Shown: positions 18,674-28,100 of the stretch, one piece after another
Layout: every line of letters starts with the position of its first letter
Position numbering within the stretch: position 1 is the first letter of the stretch
From: Roseibium sediminicola
GTDB lineage: Bacteria > Pseudomonadota > Alphaproteobacteria > Rhizobiales > Stappiaceae
DNA: 64,000 nt
Assembly (NCBI RefSeq): GCF_023156505.1
Contig: NZ_JALNMJ010000002.1
Location: 454,392 to 518,391 of the forward strand
Reading direction: 5' to 3'
The notes under the pieces: generated by a model
Told to the model about the DNA's origin: nothing
Database searches by the model: none
Seen by the model: the letters and a program-made list of their open reading frames with translations, nothing else
Made by a program: the position numbers and the translations under genes

Positions 18674-18925
18674 CTATTTCGAAGAACGGAGTTGCCTTGC
18701 CGGCGTTCCATGCGGCCGGGAATGGAAATAGTTTTCCGCGCCTGTCAGCACGAAGGCGAATTCGTCGATTTCCGCGATCACGGCCGTGGCTGACCGGGCC
18801 AGGCCCGATTTCGGCCGCAGGCCGCGCTGGGCATCGACCAGGGCGTGCCGCGCCAGCGACAACCGTTCCAGCAGTGTCTCGTGATCGAGATCAGGGCTCT
18901 GCGGTTTGCGTCTTCTGTCGGTCAC
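18674..18925 (-). CDS. Small conserved-looking hypothetical protein
   Basis: An 83-residue frame with GTG start at 18925 and GGAG 8 bases upstream. It is mostly helical (DLDHETLLERLSLARHALVD, then LARSATAVIAEIDEFAFVL) with a basic C-terminal tail. It runs convergently to the ybdK-like gene, with 17 bp between stops. Codon choice is similar to neighbours and the opposite-strand frames are poorer, so it is probably real. No function can be given. Confidence 0.5.
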   Translation of the reverse strand: MTDRRRKPQSPDLDHETLLERLSLARHALVDAQRGLRPKSGLARSATAVIAEIDEFAFVLTGAENYFHSRPHGTPARQLRSSK

Positions 18926-19132
18926 GGGAGCACTCCAAAAACTGCATGTTCTTTATTTGTTCTTTTAATACTCCTTCCCGACCTGTCAATATCCGCCGGG
19001 TTGCCAATGTCAGAACAACCCGTGCCGGTTATCAAACCACCTATTGCGGCGAGTCTCTGCGATCAATATAACGTTGCGTAAACCTGCTTGCACCACCATG
19101 GCCCTTCTTCAGAACACTGGGAGGCAAATGCC

Positions 19133-19987
19133 ATGCGCAAGATCTCAGCGGCCCTTTTCGCCGCCACCCTTTTTGTCACTCCGGCCCAGGCGGTCGAATT
19201 CCTTGTCGGCGTCGAACGAGGCGATACCGGTCAGAGCGACTACGAAGTCGGGCTCATCAAGCTGGCCCTGGAAAAGGCCGGGGGCGGCCACACGATGAAG
19301 ATCGCCGACACTGGCGACACTAACCAGAGCCGTATGCTCGAAATGCTCTCCACAGGAGACGCGGATTTCCATGTCACATTCTCCGGCATCGACCAGGAGC
19401 GCTTCGACAAACTGGCCACCGTGCCGGTCCCGATGCAGCGCGGCCTGCTTGGTCACCGCATCCTGATCGTCAGTGAGGACAGCAAGGATGCGGTCGGGGC
19501 GGTCAAGACGATGGACGACCTGCAACAGATCTCCATCGGCTCAGGAACCGGCTGGCCGGACACGGAGATCCTCGAAAAGGCGGGTTTCAAGGTCGAGTCA
19601 TCCAAATACGAGAACCTTTTCAAGATGGTCGATGGCGGCCGAATCCAGGGTTACGCGCGCGGCGTTGCAGAACCCTATTCGGAAGTCGAGGCGCGCCAGG
19701 GTGAGATGAAAAACCTCACCATCGATGAGCATGTCATGATCGTCTATCCGTTCGACATGTTCCTGTTTCTCAACAAGGGCGACACGGAACGCTATGACAT
19801 ATTGCTGACCGGACTGAAAAACGCTTACGAGGACGGCAGTTTCCTGGACTACTTCGAAAACCATCCACGCATCAAGAAGGTGTTCGAACAGGCAAAGATC
19901 GACGATCGGCTGCGTTTTGAAATCGACAATCCGCTGCTGCCTGGCGAAATTGCCGCAATCCCGGACCAGTATTGGCACGGCCGCTGA
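19133..19987 (+). CDS. Orphan periplasmic solute-binding-like protein (PBP type 2)
   Basis: A secreted protein of 284 residues. ATG 19133 has GGGAGG 7-8 bases upstream, and a signal peptide covers residues 1-20 (ISAALFAATLFVTPAQA, cleavage at AQA-V). The mature part resembles amino-acid-type binding proteins: FLVGVERGDTGQSDYEVGLI, a hinge-like SIGSGTGWPDTEILEKAGF, and GGRIQGYARGVAEP. No permease or ATPase gene lies nearby and a terminator follows, so it is either an orphan binding protein or a sensor or enzyme built on this fold. The ligand is unknown. Confidence 0.78.
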   Translation: MRKISAALFAATLFVTPAQAVEFLVGVERGDTGQSDYEVGLIKLALEKAGGGHTMKIADTGDTNQSRMLEMLSTGDADFHVTFSGIDQERFDKLATVPVPMQRGLLGHRILIVSEDSKDAVGAVKTMDDLQQISIGSGTGWPDTEILEKAGFKVESSKYENLFKMVDGGRIQGYARGVAEPYSEVEARQGEMKNLTIDEHVMIVYPFDMFLFLNKGDTERYDILLTGLKNAYEDGSFLDYFENHPRIKKVFEQAKIDDRLRFEIDNPLLPGEIAAIPDQYWHGR

Positions 19988-20012
19988 TCCGGCAATTCCC
20001 AATCGACATTTA

Positions 20013-20042
20013 GCCCTGCACCACCAAGATGCAGGGCTTTTT
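20013..20042 (+). terminator. Rho-independent terminator after the binding protein
   Basis: An 8 bp stem, GCCCTGCA with TGCAGGGC, around a 9-base loop is followed by TTTTT, 25 bp after the stop of the binding-protein gene. Confidence 0.88.
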
Positions 20043-20171
20043 CGTCCCTGGCCTTCAAAGCGGCGGACTTGCGGCAGGACATGTCGCGTTCCGTCTGTAC
20101 TTGTCTGTTGTCCTGCGGCTACAAAGCCCTTGTGATTCATGCATGTAGCAAAGAAGGACGAGGCAGGCCCG

Positions 20172-21173
20172 ATGGAACACGGTGGTGATCTGAGTGTTGC
20201 AGTCGAACGCTTTGGCGGTACGCCCGAAGATTGGCTCGACCTGTCGACCGGCATCAATCCCTATAGCTATCCCCTTCCCGCCGGCCTCACGGACGCCGCT
20301 TGGACCGCCCTGCCCGCCAAGGCCGCGCAGGAACGCCTGATCGCAGCCGCACGCCTGGCCTACAGGGTTCCGGATGCTCTCGGTCTGGTGGCCGCGCCGG
20401 GCACCCAGATCCTGCTCTCGCTGCTGCCGCATCTGCTTCCTGACGGCCCCGTTGCCATCGCCTCACCGACCTATTCGAGCCACAGAAAGGTCTGGGCCCG
20501 GGAGGGCCGCGACCCCGTCGAGCTCTCCAGCATCTACGCCTTGCCAGCCGACGCCCGTATCGTGATCCTGGTCAATCCGAACAATCCGGACGGTCAGCTG
20601 GTCGACGTCAAGAGCCTTTTGGAAATTGCCCGCACCCTGACGGAACGCGGCGGCTATCTGGTCCTGGACGAAGCCTTTGCCGATGTCATACCCGGCGCCA
20701 GCATTCTGCCGCATCTGGCCGATGAGAATGTTCTTGTGCTGCGCTCTTTCGGCAAGTTCTTCGGACTGGCGGGCCTGCGGCTCGGTTTTCTGGCCGGACC
20801 AAAAGCCATGACGGCTCGCCTCTCCGCCGTTCTGGAAAGCTGGTGTCTCAGCGGACCGGCGCTGGAGATCGGCACGGCGGCGCTGCGCGACGAAGCCTGG
20901 CAGTCGGCCATGAACCGTCAGCTTGTCGATGAGATGGCGGATCTGACCCTGGCGCTCTCCCAGCATGGCCTCGGCGTTTTCGGCGGCACGCCGCTTTTTG
21001 CGCTGGCCGGTCTCAGGAATGCCAAGGGCCTGCACGAGGCGCTTGCCCGCCGACGGATCTGGACCCGTGTCTTCGACTATGCCCCGACCTGGATGCGCCT
21101 TGGCCTTCCCGGTGGCGCCGACAAGCTGGAACGCCTGTCCGAAGCCCTTGCGGAAGCGCAAAAGGAGCTCTAA
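20172..21173 (+). CDS. cobC: CobC, threonine-phosphate decarboxylase
   Basis: PLP aminotransferase-fold enzyme of cobalamin synthesis that makes (R)-1-amino-2-propanol phosphate for the nucleotide loop. It has 333 residues from ATG 20172, chosen for the GAGGCAGG upstream and the family start HGGDL; ATG 20139 is an alternative. Motifs are LDLSTGINPY, the PLP-contacting VNPNNPDG, LDEAFAD, and the Schiff-base lysine in LRSFGKFFGLAGLRLGF. It precedes cobD, with which it acts, but a 268 bp element lies between them. Confidence 0.92.
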   Translation: MEHGGDLSVAVERFGGTPEDWLDLSTGINPYSYPLPAGLTDAAWTALPAKAAQERLIAAARLAYRVPDALGLVAAPGTQILLSLLPHLLPDGPVAIASPTYSSHRKVWAREGRDPVELSSIYALPADARIVILVNPNNPDGQLVDVKSLLEIARTLTERGGYLVLDEAFADVIPGASILPHLADENVLVLRSFGKFFGLAGLRLGFLAGPKAMTARLSAVLESWCLSGPALEIGTAALRDEAWQSAMNRQLVDEMADLTLALSQHGLGVFGGTPLFALAGLRNAKGLHEALARRRIWTRVFDYAPTWMRLGLPGGADKLERLSEALAEAQKEL

Positions 21174-21179
21174 CCAGCT

Positions 21180-21447
21180 TAGGGTCAGGACCCATTCATT
21201 TGAGTGAAATGGTAGGGATGAATTTGTTCGGATACGAGGCGCAAAGCTGCAGGAAACCGTCCGGTTTCCAAAGATTTGCAACGACGTTGCCGGGCAAATT
21301 CACCCTATCCCGGAGGGACGCAAAAACGGCTTTGATTTGCTGCGTCAAACCGCTCAACCGGGCAGGAAGCCCGCTTTTCGCGCTTTTCCTTGCAACTCGT
21401 TGCCGTTTGTTGCGCCAATTCGATCAAATTAATGAGCCCTGACCCTA
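21180..21447. mobile_element. MITE-like element filling the cobC-cobD gap
   Basis: A 268 bp stretch is bounded by 33 bp terminal inverted repeats, 21180-21212 and 21415-21447, identical at 27 of 33 positions. The outer 10 bases (TAGGGTCAGG) are perfect. Both ends carry TA, as expected if TA is the duplicated target, the habit of IS630/Tc1-type transposases. The inside contains short palindromes and no convincing gene. It begins 6 bp after the cobC stop and ends 1 bp before the cobD start codon. Confidence 0.72.
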
Positions 21448-21448
21448 G

Positions 21449-22426
21449 ATGATCCTCTACGACCATGCGCTCTGGCTGCTGCTCGCGGCCCTCATTGTCG
21501 ACGCCCTGATCGGCGACCCTGACTGGCTGTGGCACCGCCTGCCGCATCCTGTTGTGTGGATCGGCAAGCTGATTGCACTGTTCGACCGGCTCTTCAACAA
21601 GACCGACTATGCCCCGGGCACACGCAAACTCGGCGGGGTTCTGACGCTGCTCGCCCTCGTTCTCGGCGCTGCCGGCATCGGCGCGGGGATAGAAGCGCTG
21701 GCCGACAAGCTTCCGTATGGCAAAATCCTCATCGTTTTGATCGCCGCCGTTTTCCTGGCCCAGAACAGCCTATACCGGCATGTGGCCGCCGTTCGCGACG
21801 GCTTGCTGAAGGATGGACTGGAGGGCGGCCGCAAGGCGGTCTCGATGATTGTCGGACGGGACCCGAAACAGCTCGACGAAGCGGGTGTCTCCCGGGCCGC
21901 GATTGAATCCTGCGCCGAAAACTATTCCGACGGCATCGTCGCGCCGCTGGTCTGGTTCGCGCTCCTCGGCCTGCCAGGCCTGATCGCCTACAAGGCAGTC
22001 AACACGGCCGACAGCATGATCGGCCACAAGAACGAGGTCTATGCCGATTTCGGCTGGGCCTCGGCCCGGTTTGACGACCTCATCAACCTGCCCGCCTCGC
22101 GCCTGGCAGGCCTCCTGATCGCTCTCAGTGCACCACTGGCGGGCGGCTCTCCCCGCAAGAGCATCGCTTGCGTTTTGGACGATGCCCGCAAGCACCGCTC
22201 GCCCAATGCCGGCTGGCCGGAAGCCGCCATGGCCGGTGCGCTCGGCCTCGCCCTCGCCGGCCCGCGCATTTATCCGGGCTACACGGTCAACGACCGGTAC
22301 CTGAATGCGAAGGGGCGGAAAGATGCAAAGGCGGAAGACATCGCCAGGGCGCTCAGGGTGTTGATAGGGTGCTACGCGTTGCAGGTCGTCGTCGTGACGG
22401 CGCTGGCGGCATTTGGCACGGCCTGA
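21449..22426 (+). CDS. cobD: CobD/CbiB, adenosylcobinamide-phosphate synthase
   Basis: Membrane enzyme that attaches aminopropanol (phosphate) to adenosylcobyric acid. It has 325 residues. The N-terminus LIVDALIGDPDWLWHRLPHPVVWIGKLI is the CbiB signature, and several membrane segments follow (for example VLTLLALVLGAAGIGAGIEA and LLVWFALLGLPGLIAYK-like stretches). Also typical are ESCAENYSDGIVAPL, VNTADSMIGHKN, and WPEAAMAGALG near the C-terminus. The ATG follows the inverted-repeat element by one base and has no recognisable Shine-Dalgarno, which could lower its translation. Confidence 0.93.
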   Translation: MILYDHALWLLLAALIVDALIGDPDWLWHRLPHPVVWIGKLIALFDRLFNKTDYAPGTRKLGGVLTLLALVLGAAGIGAGIEALADKLPYGKILIVLIAAVFLAQNSLYRHVAAVRDGLLKDGLEGGRKAVSMIVGRDPKQLDEAGVSRAAIESCAENYSDGIVAPLVWFALLGLPGLIAYKAVNTADSMIGHKNEVYADFGWASARFDDLINLPASRLAGLLIALSAPLAGGSPRKSIACVLDDARKHRSPNAGWPEAAMAGALGLALAGPRIYPGYTVNDRYLNAKGRKDAKAEDIARALRVLIGCYALQVVVVTALAAFGTA

Positions 22427-22457
22427 ATCAGACACATCAACTAGAACCGGCGAAGTG

Positions 22458-22940
22458 CTACGACTCCTCTATGCGAGGTCCGAGTTGCCGCAACCAGGTG
22501 ATCAGATTGGAAATGCCGCCCGAGGCGACGATGAGCAGAAAACCGCCGGCAACCGACACGACCGAGCTCCAAAAATCCGCGTTATTGAACACGTTCGACT
22601 GGAACCTCGCATCCGACCAGAGAAAATAGAAATTAAGAGCACTCCTAAGGCCTGACAGCAGAAAATAAAGGCCGAGGATCGCTACGCCTGCGGATTGCAA
22701 CATATTCGCGGTTCCTGTTTCAGACGTGTCTGGCGCCGTTGAATTCGAGAAATCCATACCGAACAGGATGACGCGGGGCTTGAAAAACAGAATGATACAG
22801 ATGGTCAGATTCATCGCCGTGGTCAGGAAGCCGAGCAGATTGGCAACATTGAAGAGAACCAAAGGCAGAAAATAGACGTTCTGCATAAAAACATAAAGCG
22901 CGAACAGGCGAACCAGGACGCAGGAAATGGCTGTAATCAA
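22458..22940 (-). CDS. Small membrane protein of unknown function
   Basis: I do not recognise this 160-residue protein. TTG 22940 is supported by AAGGAG 8 bases upstream. Four hydrophobic segments are visible at about 3-20, 25-52, 82-100 and 124-146, separated by a polar stretch with SNSTAPDTSETGTA. Its base composition is clearly more AT-rich than the cob genes on both sides, which suggests recent arrival. It lies downstream of cobQ (78 bp) on the same strand and is convergent with cobD. No role in cobalamin synthesis can be claimed. Confidence 0.6.
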   Translation of the reverse strand: MITAISCVLVRLFALYVFMQNVYFLPLVLFNVANLLGFLTTAMNLTICIILFFKPRVILFGMDFSNSTAPDTSETGTANMLQSAGVAILGLYFLLSGLRSALNFYFLWSDARFQSNVFNNADFWSSVVSVAGGFLLIVASGGISNLITWLRQLGPRIEES

Positions 22941-23018
22941 GAGAATAACTCCTTAAGAGAACCGGACTGCGCCGGACGCAAATCATTCAACGGAACCGGG
23001 TTTGATCCGCATGTGTGA

Positions 23019-24494
23019 TCATGATCTTCTCGCAAAGTGCAGCACGGCCTCGACATCCAGCACCTGCTCAAGATGCGCCGCCAGATCGTCCAGGATCCGG
23101 TCGATGTCCCGGTCATAGGCAAGTTCAGATCCGGCTCCGAACCCGGCAAGAAACGCTTGCCGGAACGCATCGCCGGTGAAGAGGCCATGGACATAGGTGC
23201 CCGACACACGGCCATCGACAGAGACCGCCCCGTCCGGCTCACCGTTCGCCAGCCGCATCATCGGCCGGGCACAGTCAGGCCCGTCGGTGCGGCCGACATG
23301 GATTTCATATCCCGCCACCGGCGCGCCGCTGGCGACATGGGTTCCGCTCGCTGCCACGGTCGATTTTTCAGCCGTCAGCACCGTTTCCACATCGAGGTAA
23401 CCGAGGCCGTCGACCGTTCCGGGCGTTCCTTCAATCCCGTCCGGGTCAGAAATAGACCGGCCGAGCATCTGGTAGCCGCCGCAGACACCCAGAATATGCC
23501 CGCCCCGGCGGTGATGCGCCTTCAGGTCGATGTCCCAGCCCTGAGCGCAGAAAAACGCGAGGTCGCCGACGGTCGACTTGGACCCCGGCAACAGCACCAG
23601 GTCGGCATCTCCCGGCAAGGGCGTGCCCGGCTGGACCAGTTCCAGCGTCACGCCCGGTTCCAGGCGAAGCGGGTCCAGATCATCGAAATTGGCAATCCTG
23701 GAAATCACCGGTACGACCACTTTCATGCCGCCGTCACCAAACCCGTCAGCCAGCCCGAGCGCGTCTTCGGCCGGCAGTTTCGCGGCATCGGCAAACCAGG
23801 GCACGACCCCAAGGCCACTCCAGCCAGTGCGCGTCTCTATTTCCCGCATGCCGTCATCGAAGAGGCCCGGGTCGCCGCGGAACCGGTTGATGAAAAAGCC
23901 CTTGATGCGGCTTTGCTCAGCCTCTTCCAGAACGGCATGGGTGCCGACGACGGAGGCGATCACCCCGCCCCGGTCGATATCGGCGCACAGGATCACCGGC
24001 AGGTCCGCCGCCTCGGCAAAGCCCATATTGGCAATGTCCCCGGCACGCAGGTTGATCTCCGCGGGGCTGCCTGCGCCTTCGACAATCACCAGATCCGCTT
24101 CTGATGAATTGATTGAAAAACTCTCCAGAACCTTCGGTAATAGTTCTGCTTTCTGCTTTCCGTATTCCCGCGCACGCATGGTGCCGAAACGTTTGCCCTG
24201 GACGATCACCTGAGCCCCGGTGTCCGTTTCCGGTTTCAAGAGCACCGGGTTCATGTGAACGCTCAAGGCAACCCGACAGCCCATCGCCTGCAGCGCCTGT
24301 GCGCGGCCGATTTCACCGCCATCGGCGGTGACGGCGGCGTTGTTTGACATGTTCTGCGGCTTGAACGGCCGCACCTTCATACCGCGATTGGCAAAAAGGC
24401 GGCAGAGGCCGGCCACGATCAGGCTCTTGCCGACATTGGAGCCGGTGCCCTGGATCATGACCGCCGGCGTGCGTTTCCCGGAAATGTCGGACAA
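23019..24494 (-). CDS. cobQ: Cobyric acid synthase
   Basis: Amidates adenosylcobyrinic diamide at four side chains using glutamine and ATP, giving adenosylcobyric acid. It has 491 residues. TTG 24494 is the likely start, two bases after the cobO stop; the family start [13 protein letters not shown] follows within 13 residues. The N-terminal dethiobiotin-synthetase-like ATPase ([18 protein letters not shown]) is joined to a C-terminal class I glutaminase with the nucleophile Cys in [11 protein letters not shown] and a His near GTYVHGLF. It is the last gene of the riboswitch-controlled operon. Confidence 0.95.
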   Translation of the reverse strand: MSDISGKRTPAVMIQGTGSNVGKSLIVAGLCRLFANRGMKVRPFKPQNMSNNAAVTADGGEIGRAQALQAMGCRVALSVHMNPVLLKPETDTGAQVIVQGKRFGTMRAREYGKQKAELLPKVLESFSINSSEADLVIVEGAGSPAEINLRAGDIANMGFAEAADLPVILCADIDRGGVIASVVGTHAVLEEAEQSRIKGFFINRFRGDPGLFDDGMREIETRTGWSGLGVVPWFADAAKLPAEDALGLADGFGDGGMKVVVPVISRIANFDDLDPLRLEPGVTLELVQPGTPLPGDADLVLLPGSKSTVGDLAFFCAQGWDIDLKAHHRRGGHILGVCGGYQMLGRSISDPDGIEGTPGTVDGLGYLDVETVLTAEKSTVAASGTHVASGAPVAGYEIHVGRTDGPDCARPMMRLANGEPDGAVSVDGRVSGTYVHGLFTGDAFRQAFLAGFGAGSELAYDRDIDRILDDLAAHLEQVLDVEAVLHFARRS

Positions 24495-24496
24495 GT

Positions 24497-25135
24497 CTAA
24501 AACTCGATGCCTTCCTGCGGCTTCACGCCGGACCGGAACGGGTGCTTGATCTGGGTCATGTCGGTGACGAGATCGGCAATGTCGATCAACTCGTCCTTGG
24601 CGTTGCGCCCGGTGATGACCACATGGACATCGTCCGGCTTGTCGTTCTTCAGGAAGTCGACCACCTCGTTAATGTCGAGATAATCGTAGCGCAGCACGAT
24701 GTTGAGCTCATCGCACAGGATCAGGCGGTAGTCGCCGGAAGTGATCATCTCCTTGGCCGCGTTCCAGGCCTCCTGGGCGGCGTCGATGTCGCGCTGGCGG
24801 TCCTGGGTTTCCCAGGTGAAGCCCTCGCCCATGCGCTTGATGGTGACAAGATCGGAAAACCGTTCCAACGCCATGCGCTCGCCGGTTTCGATCCGGCCCT
24901 TGACGAATTGCACCACGCCGACCTTGTGGCCATGGCCGAGCGAGCGGAACACCATGCCGAAACCGGCCGTCGACTTGCCCTTGCCCTTGCCGGTATGGAC
25001 GATCAGAAGACCTTTCTCGATGGTCTTGGTCGCCATGATCTTGTCGCGGGCGGCCTTTTTCTTGCGCATTTTCTCCGCGTGGCGGGCGTTGAGTTCCTCT
25101 TCGGAGAGTTCCGGCTTGGTCTTGTCGGCGGTCAC
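24497..25135 (-). CDS. cobO: Cob(I)yrinic acid a,c-diamide adenosyltransferase
   Basis: Adds the 5'-deoxyadenosyl ligand to the cobalt of the corrinoid. It has 212 residues. GTG 25135 overlaps the cobN stop (GTGA), so translation is probably coupled. Motifs are the P-loop [15 protein letters not shown] (about 47-61), the CobA/CobO family block [13 protein letters not shown], and [17 protein letters not shown]. The charged N-terminus ([19 protein letters not shown]) is usual for CobO-type enzymes. Confidence 0.95.
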   Translation of the reverse strand: MTADKTKPELSEEELNARHAEKMRKKKAARDKIMATKTIEKGLLIVHTGKGKGKSTAGFGMVFRSLGHGHKVGVVQFVKGRIETGERMALERFSDLVTIKRMGEGFTWETQDRQRDIDAAQEAWNAAKEMITSGDYRLILCDELNIVLRYDYLDINEVVDFLKNDKPDDVHVVITGRNAKDELIDIADLVTDMTQIKHPFRSGVKPQEGIEF

Positions 25136-28100
25136 GATGCGTCCGTCCCTTGTTGGTGTGTTCTTAAATCGCTGAGAGCAGCATGGGTCGAATTGCGCCG
25201 CGGCGTCCAGAGCCCGCGGTCGATTGCTTCCTGGAAACGGGCCAGCATTTCATTGAGGCCCGCCGGATTGGCGTCCTTCAGGAACTCCAGCACATCCGGA
25301 CTGTCCAGATAAGCGTCAAAAAGCTGGTCGAAATGATGATCGCCGACCGCCCGTGTCGTGGCGGCAAAGGCAAACAGGTAGTCGAGCGTCGCGACCATCT
25401 CGAAGGCGCCCTTGTAGCCGTGGCGCATGACGCCCCGGATCCATTTCGGGTTGGCGGCACGGCCGCGCACCACCCGGCCGATTTCTTCAGAAAGGGTGCG
25501 CACCACCGGTCGTTCGGGCCGGGAATGGTCGTTGTGATAGACCTTCGGCGCGGCGCCCTTCAGGCTTTCGACCGTTGCCGCCAGACCGCCCTCGAACTGG
25601 TAATAGTCGTCGCTGTCGAGCAGGTCATGCTCGCGGTTGTCCTGATTGTGCAGCACCGCGTCGACCGAGCGCAGACGGGTCTCCAGGTCATCACGCGCCC
25701 CTGCCCCGGCCGCGCCGCCGCCATAGGCATAACCGCCCCAGGTCAGGAACGTGTCGGCAAAGTCGGCGCGTTCCTCCCAGATGCCTTCGTCGATCAGCGC
25801 CTGCAGGCCGGCGCCATAGGCTCCGGGTTTTGAGCCGAACACCCGGAACCCGGCCCGGCGCAAAGCTTCCCGAGGTTCGAGGCCGTCGGCCTGCAGATTC
25901 GCGGCTTCCGTGCGCATGCGCGCCGCCACTGGATTGGCTTCACCGGGCTCGTCCAGCGCGCCGACCGCGCGCACGGCGCTGTCGAACAGATCCATCTGAT
26001 GCGGAAAGGCATCCCGGAAGAAGCCGGACACCCGCAAGGTGACATCGATGCGCGGCCGGCCGAGCTCGGAGAGTTTCAGGATTTCAAATCCGGTCACCCG
26101 GCCCGAGCCCTGCTCCCAGACCGGCTTTGCGCCGATCAGCGCCAGGGCCTGGGCAATGTCATCACCGCCGGTGCGCATGTTGGCCGTGCCCCAGCAGGTC
26201 AGTACCAGCGAGGTCGGCCATTCGCCCTCTTCCTGGAAATAGCGGTCCGCGACCAGGCTTGCGGACTGCCAGCCGAGACGCCAGGCGGTTTCGGTCGGCA
26301 CGGCGCGCACATCGACGGAATAGAAGTTCTTTCCGGTCGGCAACACGTCCGGGCGGCCGCGCGACGGCGCGCCGGACGGTCCGGGCTCGACAAAACCACC
26401 CTTGAGCGCGGTCAGCACGGCGGCGGTTTCCGCCGGTCCCGACCCGGCCACCACCGGTGTCAGACTGTCCCGGATGGCGCCGAGCACGCTTGCCGTTGCC
26501 TGCCACGCCGCCGGCAAAGGCGTTGACCCGGCGATCAGATCGTGCGCCAGCAGTTCGATGCGTTCCACCGTGTCGCCCTGCGACCGCCAGGGCGCCTCGC
26601 TCACAGCCTGCAGGATCTTCGGTTGCTCACCGGTCCATGGACCCGAAAAGTCGCAGTCGAGCGGGTCAAAGCCCTCAAAACCGAGATCTGCGGCGATCGC
26701 CCGTTGCAGGCTCTGCTGTTCGGGCTCGCTGCCGCGCGGAACCCGCGCCAGTGCTGCCAGCAGATCGGTCAGAAGGTCGCCCTTAGGACTGTCGCCCAGA
26801 ATGTGCAGACCGTCGCGGATCTGCAACTCTTTCAGGTCGCAGAGATGGGCGTCGAGTCGCGCCAGACGGGTCTCCTCGTCCATCTCGTCGGAAAGACCGA
26901 TGTCCTTGTCGAGCCCGTTGCGGGCGGCAACATCGAGAATGTCCCGGGTCAGGGCCTTCAGCCGCCGCGGGTCGACACCGCTGGCGAGATAATATTCATC
27001 CAGCAGCGTCTCCAGCTCGCCGGCAACGCCGTGGCTTTCAGCGCGCGCGAGCGGCGGTGTCAGATGGTCGACAATGACGGCAGACGTCCGGCGCTTCGCC
27101 TGGGCGCCCTCACCCGGATCGTTGACGATGAAGGGATAGATATTCGGCACCGGCCCGAGCACGGCTTCCGGGAAACAGCTTTCAGACAGCGCCAGCGCCT
27201 TGCCGGGCAGCCATTCCAGATTGCCATGTTTGCCGAGATGGATGACGGCATCGACGCTGAATGCCTCGCGCAGCCAGGCATAAAACGCGAAATAGTGATG
27301 CGGCGGCACCAGCGCCGGGTCGTGGTAGGTGTCCTTCGGATCGATGTTGTAACCACGCGCCGGCTGGATGCCCACCACCTGGTTGCCGAACCGGTGCAGC
27401 GCCAGACGGAAGAAGCCGCCCACGACATGCGGATCGTCTTCCGCCTGCCCCCAGCGCTCGACAACGGCGTTCCGGACCGTTTCCGGCAACCTGGCAAAGG
27501 CGCGCTGGTAGTCGGTCAGCGACAGGGCTTGAAACCCTTCGCGAAGCTCCCGGCCCTCCTGTGCGTTGGTGACACCAGCGGTCAGGTGATCCATCAGGTC
27601 GGCGGACGTCTCGGGCGCGCCGCCAACGGCGTAACCGTCACCCGCCATCGCCATCAACACGTTGACGCAGGAAGCCGGTGTATCGAGACCGACGCCATTG
27701 GCGAGGCGTCCGTCCTTGTTAGGATAGTTGGCGAGGATCAGCGCGGTCTTCTTGTCCGCGGCCGGCGTTCTGCCAAGCCGGGCCCAGTTGGCGGCGAGAT
27801 CCGCGACAAAGCGGATCCGGTCGGGCACCGGTGTGAAGGCGACCGGCGTCGACTGGGTCGCCTCGTCATAGACGCCTTCCTCCTTGAACGAGACCGCCCG
27901 GGTCAGCAAGCGGCCATCGATTTCCGGCAACACCACATGCATGGCAAGATCGCGGATCGACAGGCCCTGGTCACTCTCTTCCCAGCCTTCCTTCGACGAC
28001 GAGGAAAACACCACCTGCAGCACCGGCTTGCCAGGCTTGTCGAGCGGTGTCTGCTGATGGGCGACGCCAGCCTTGGACACCGCAAAGGCGGTTCCGTTCA

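Noticed and set aside
21200..21442. Small open frames inside the cobC-cobD element
   Set aside because: They are short, run through the inverted repeats and resemble no transposase; the element appears non-coding.
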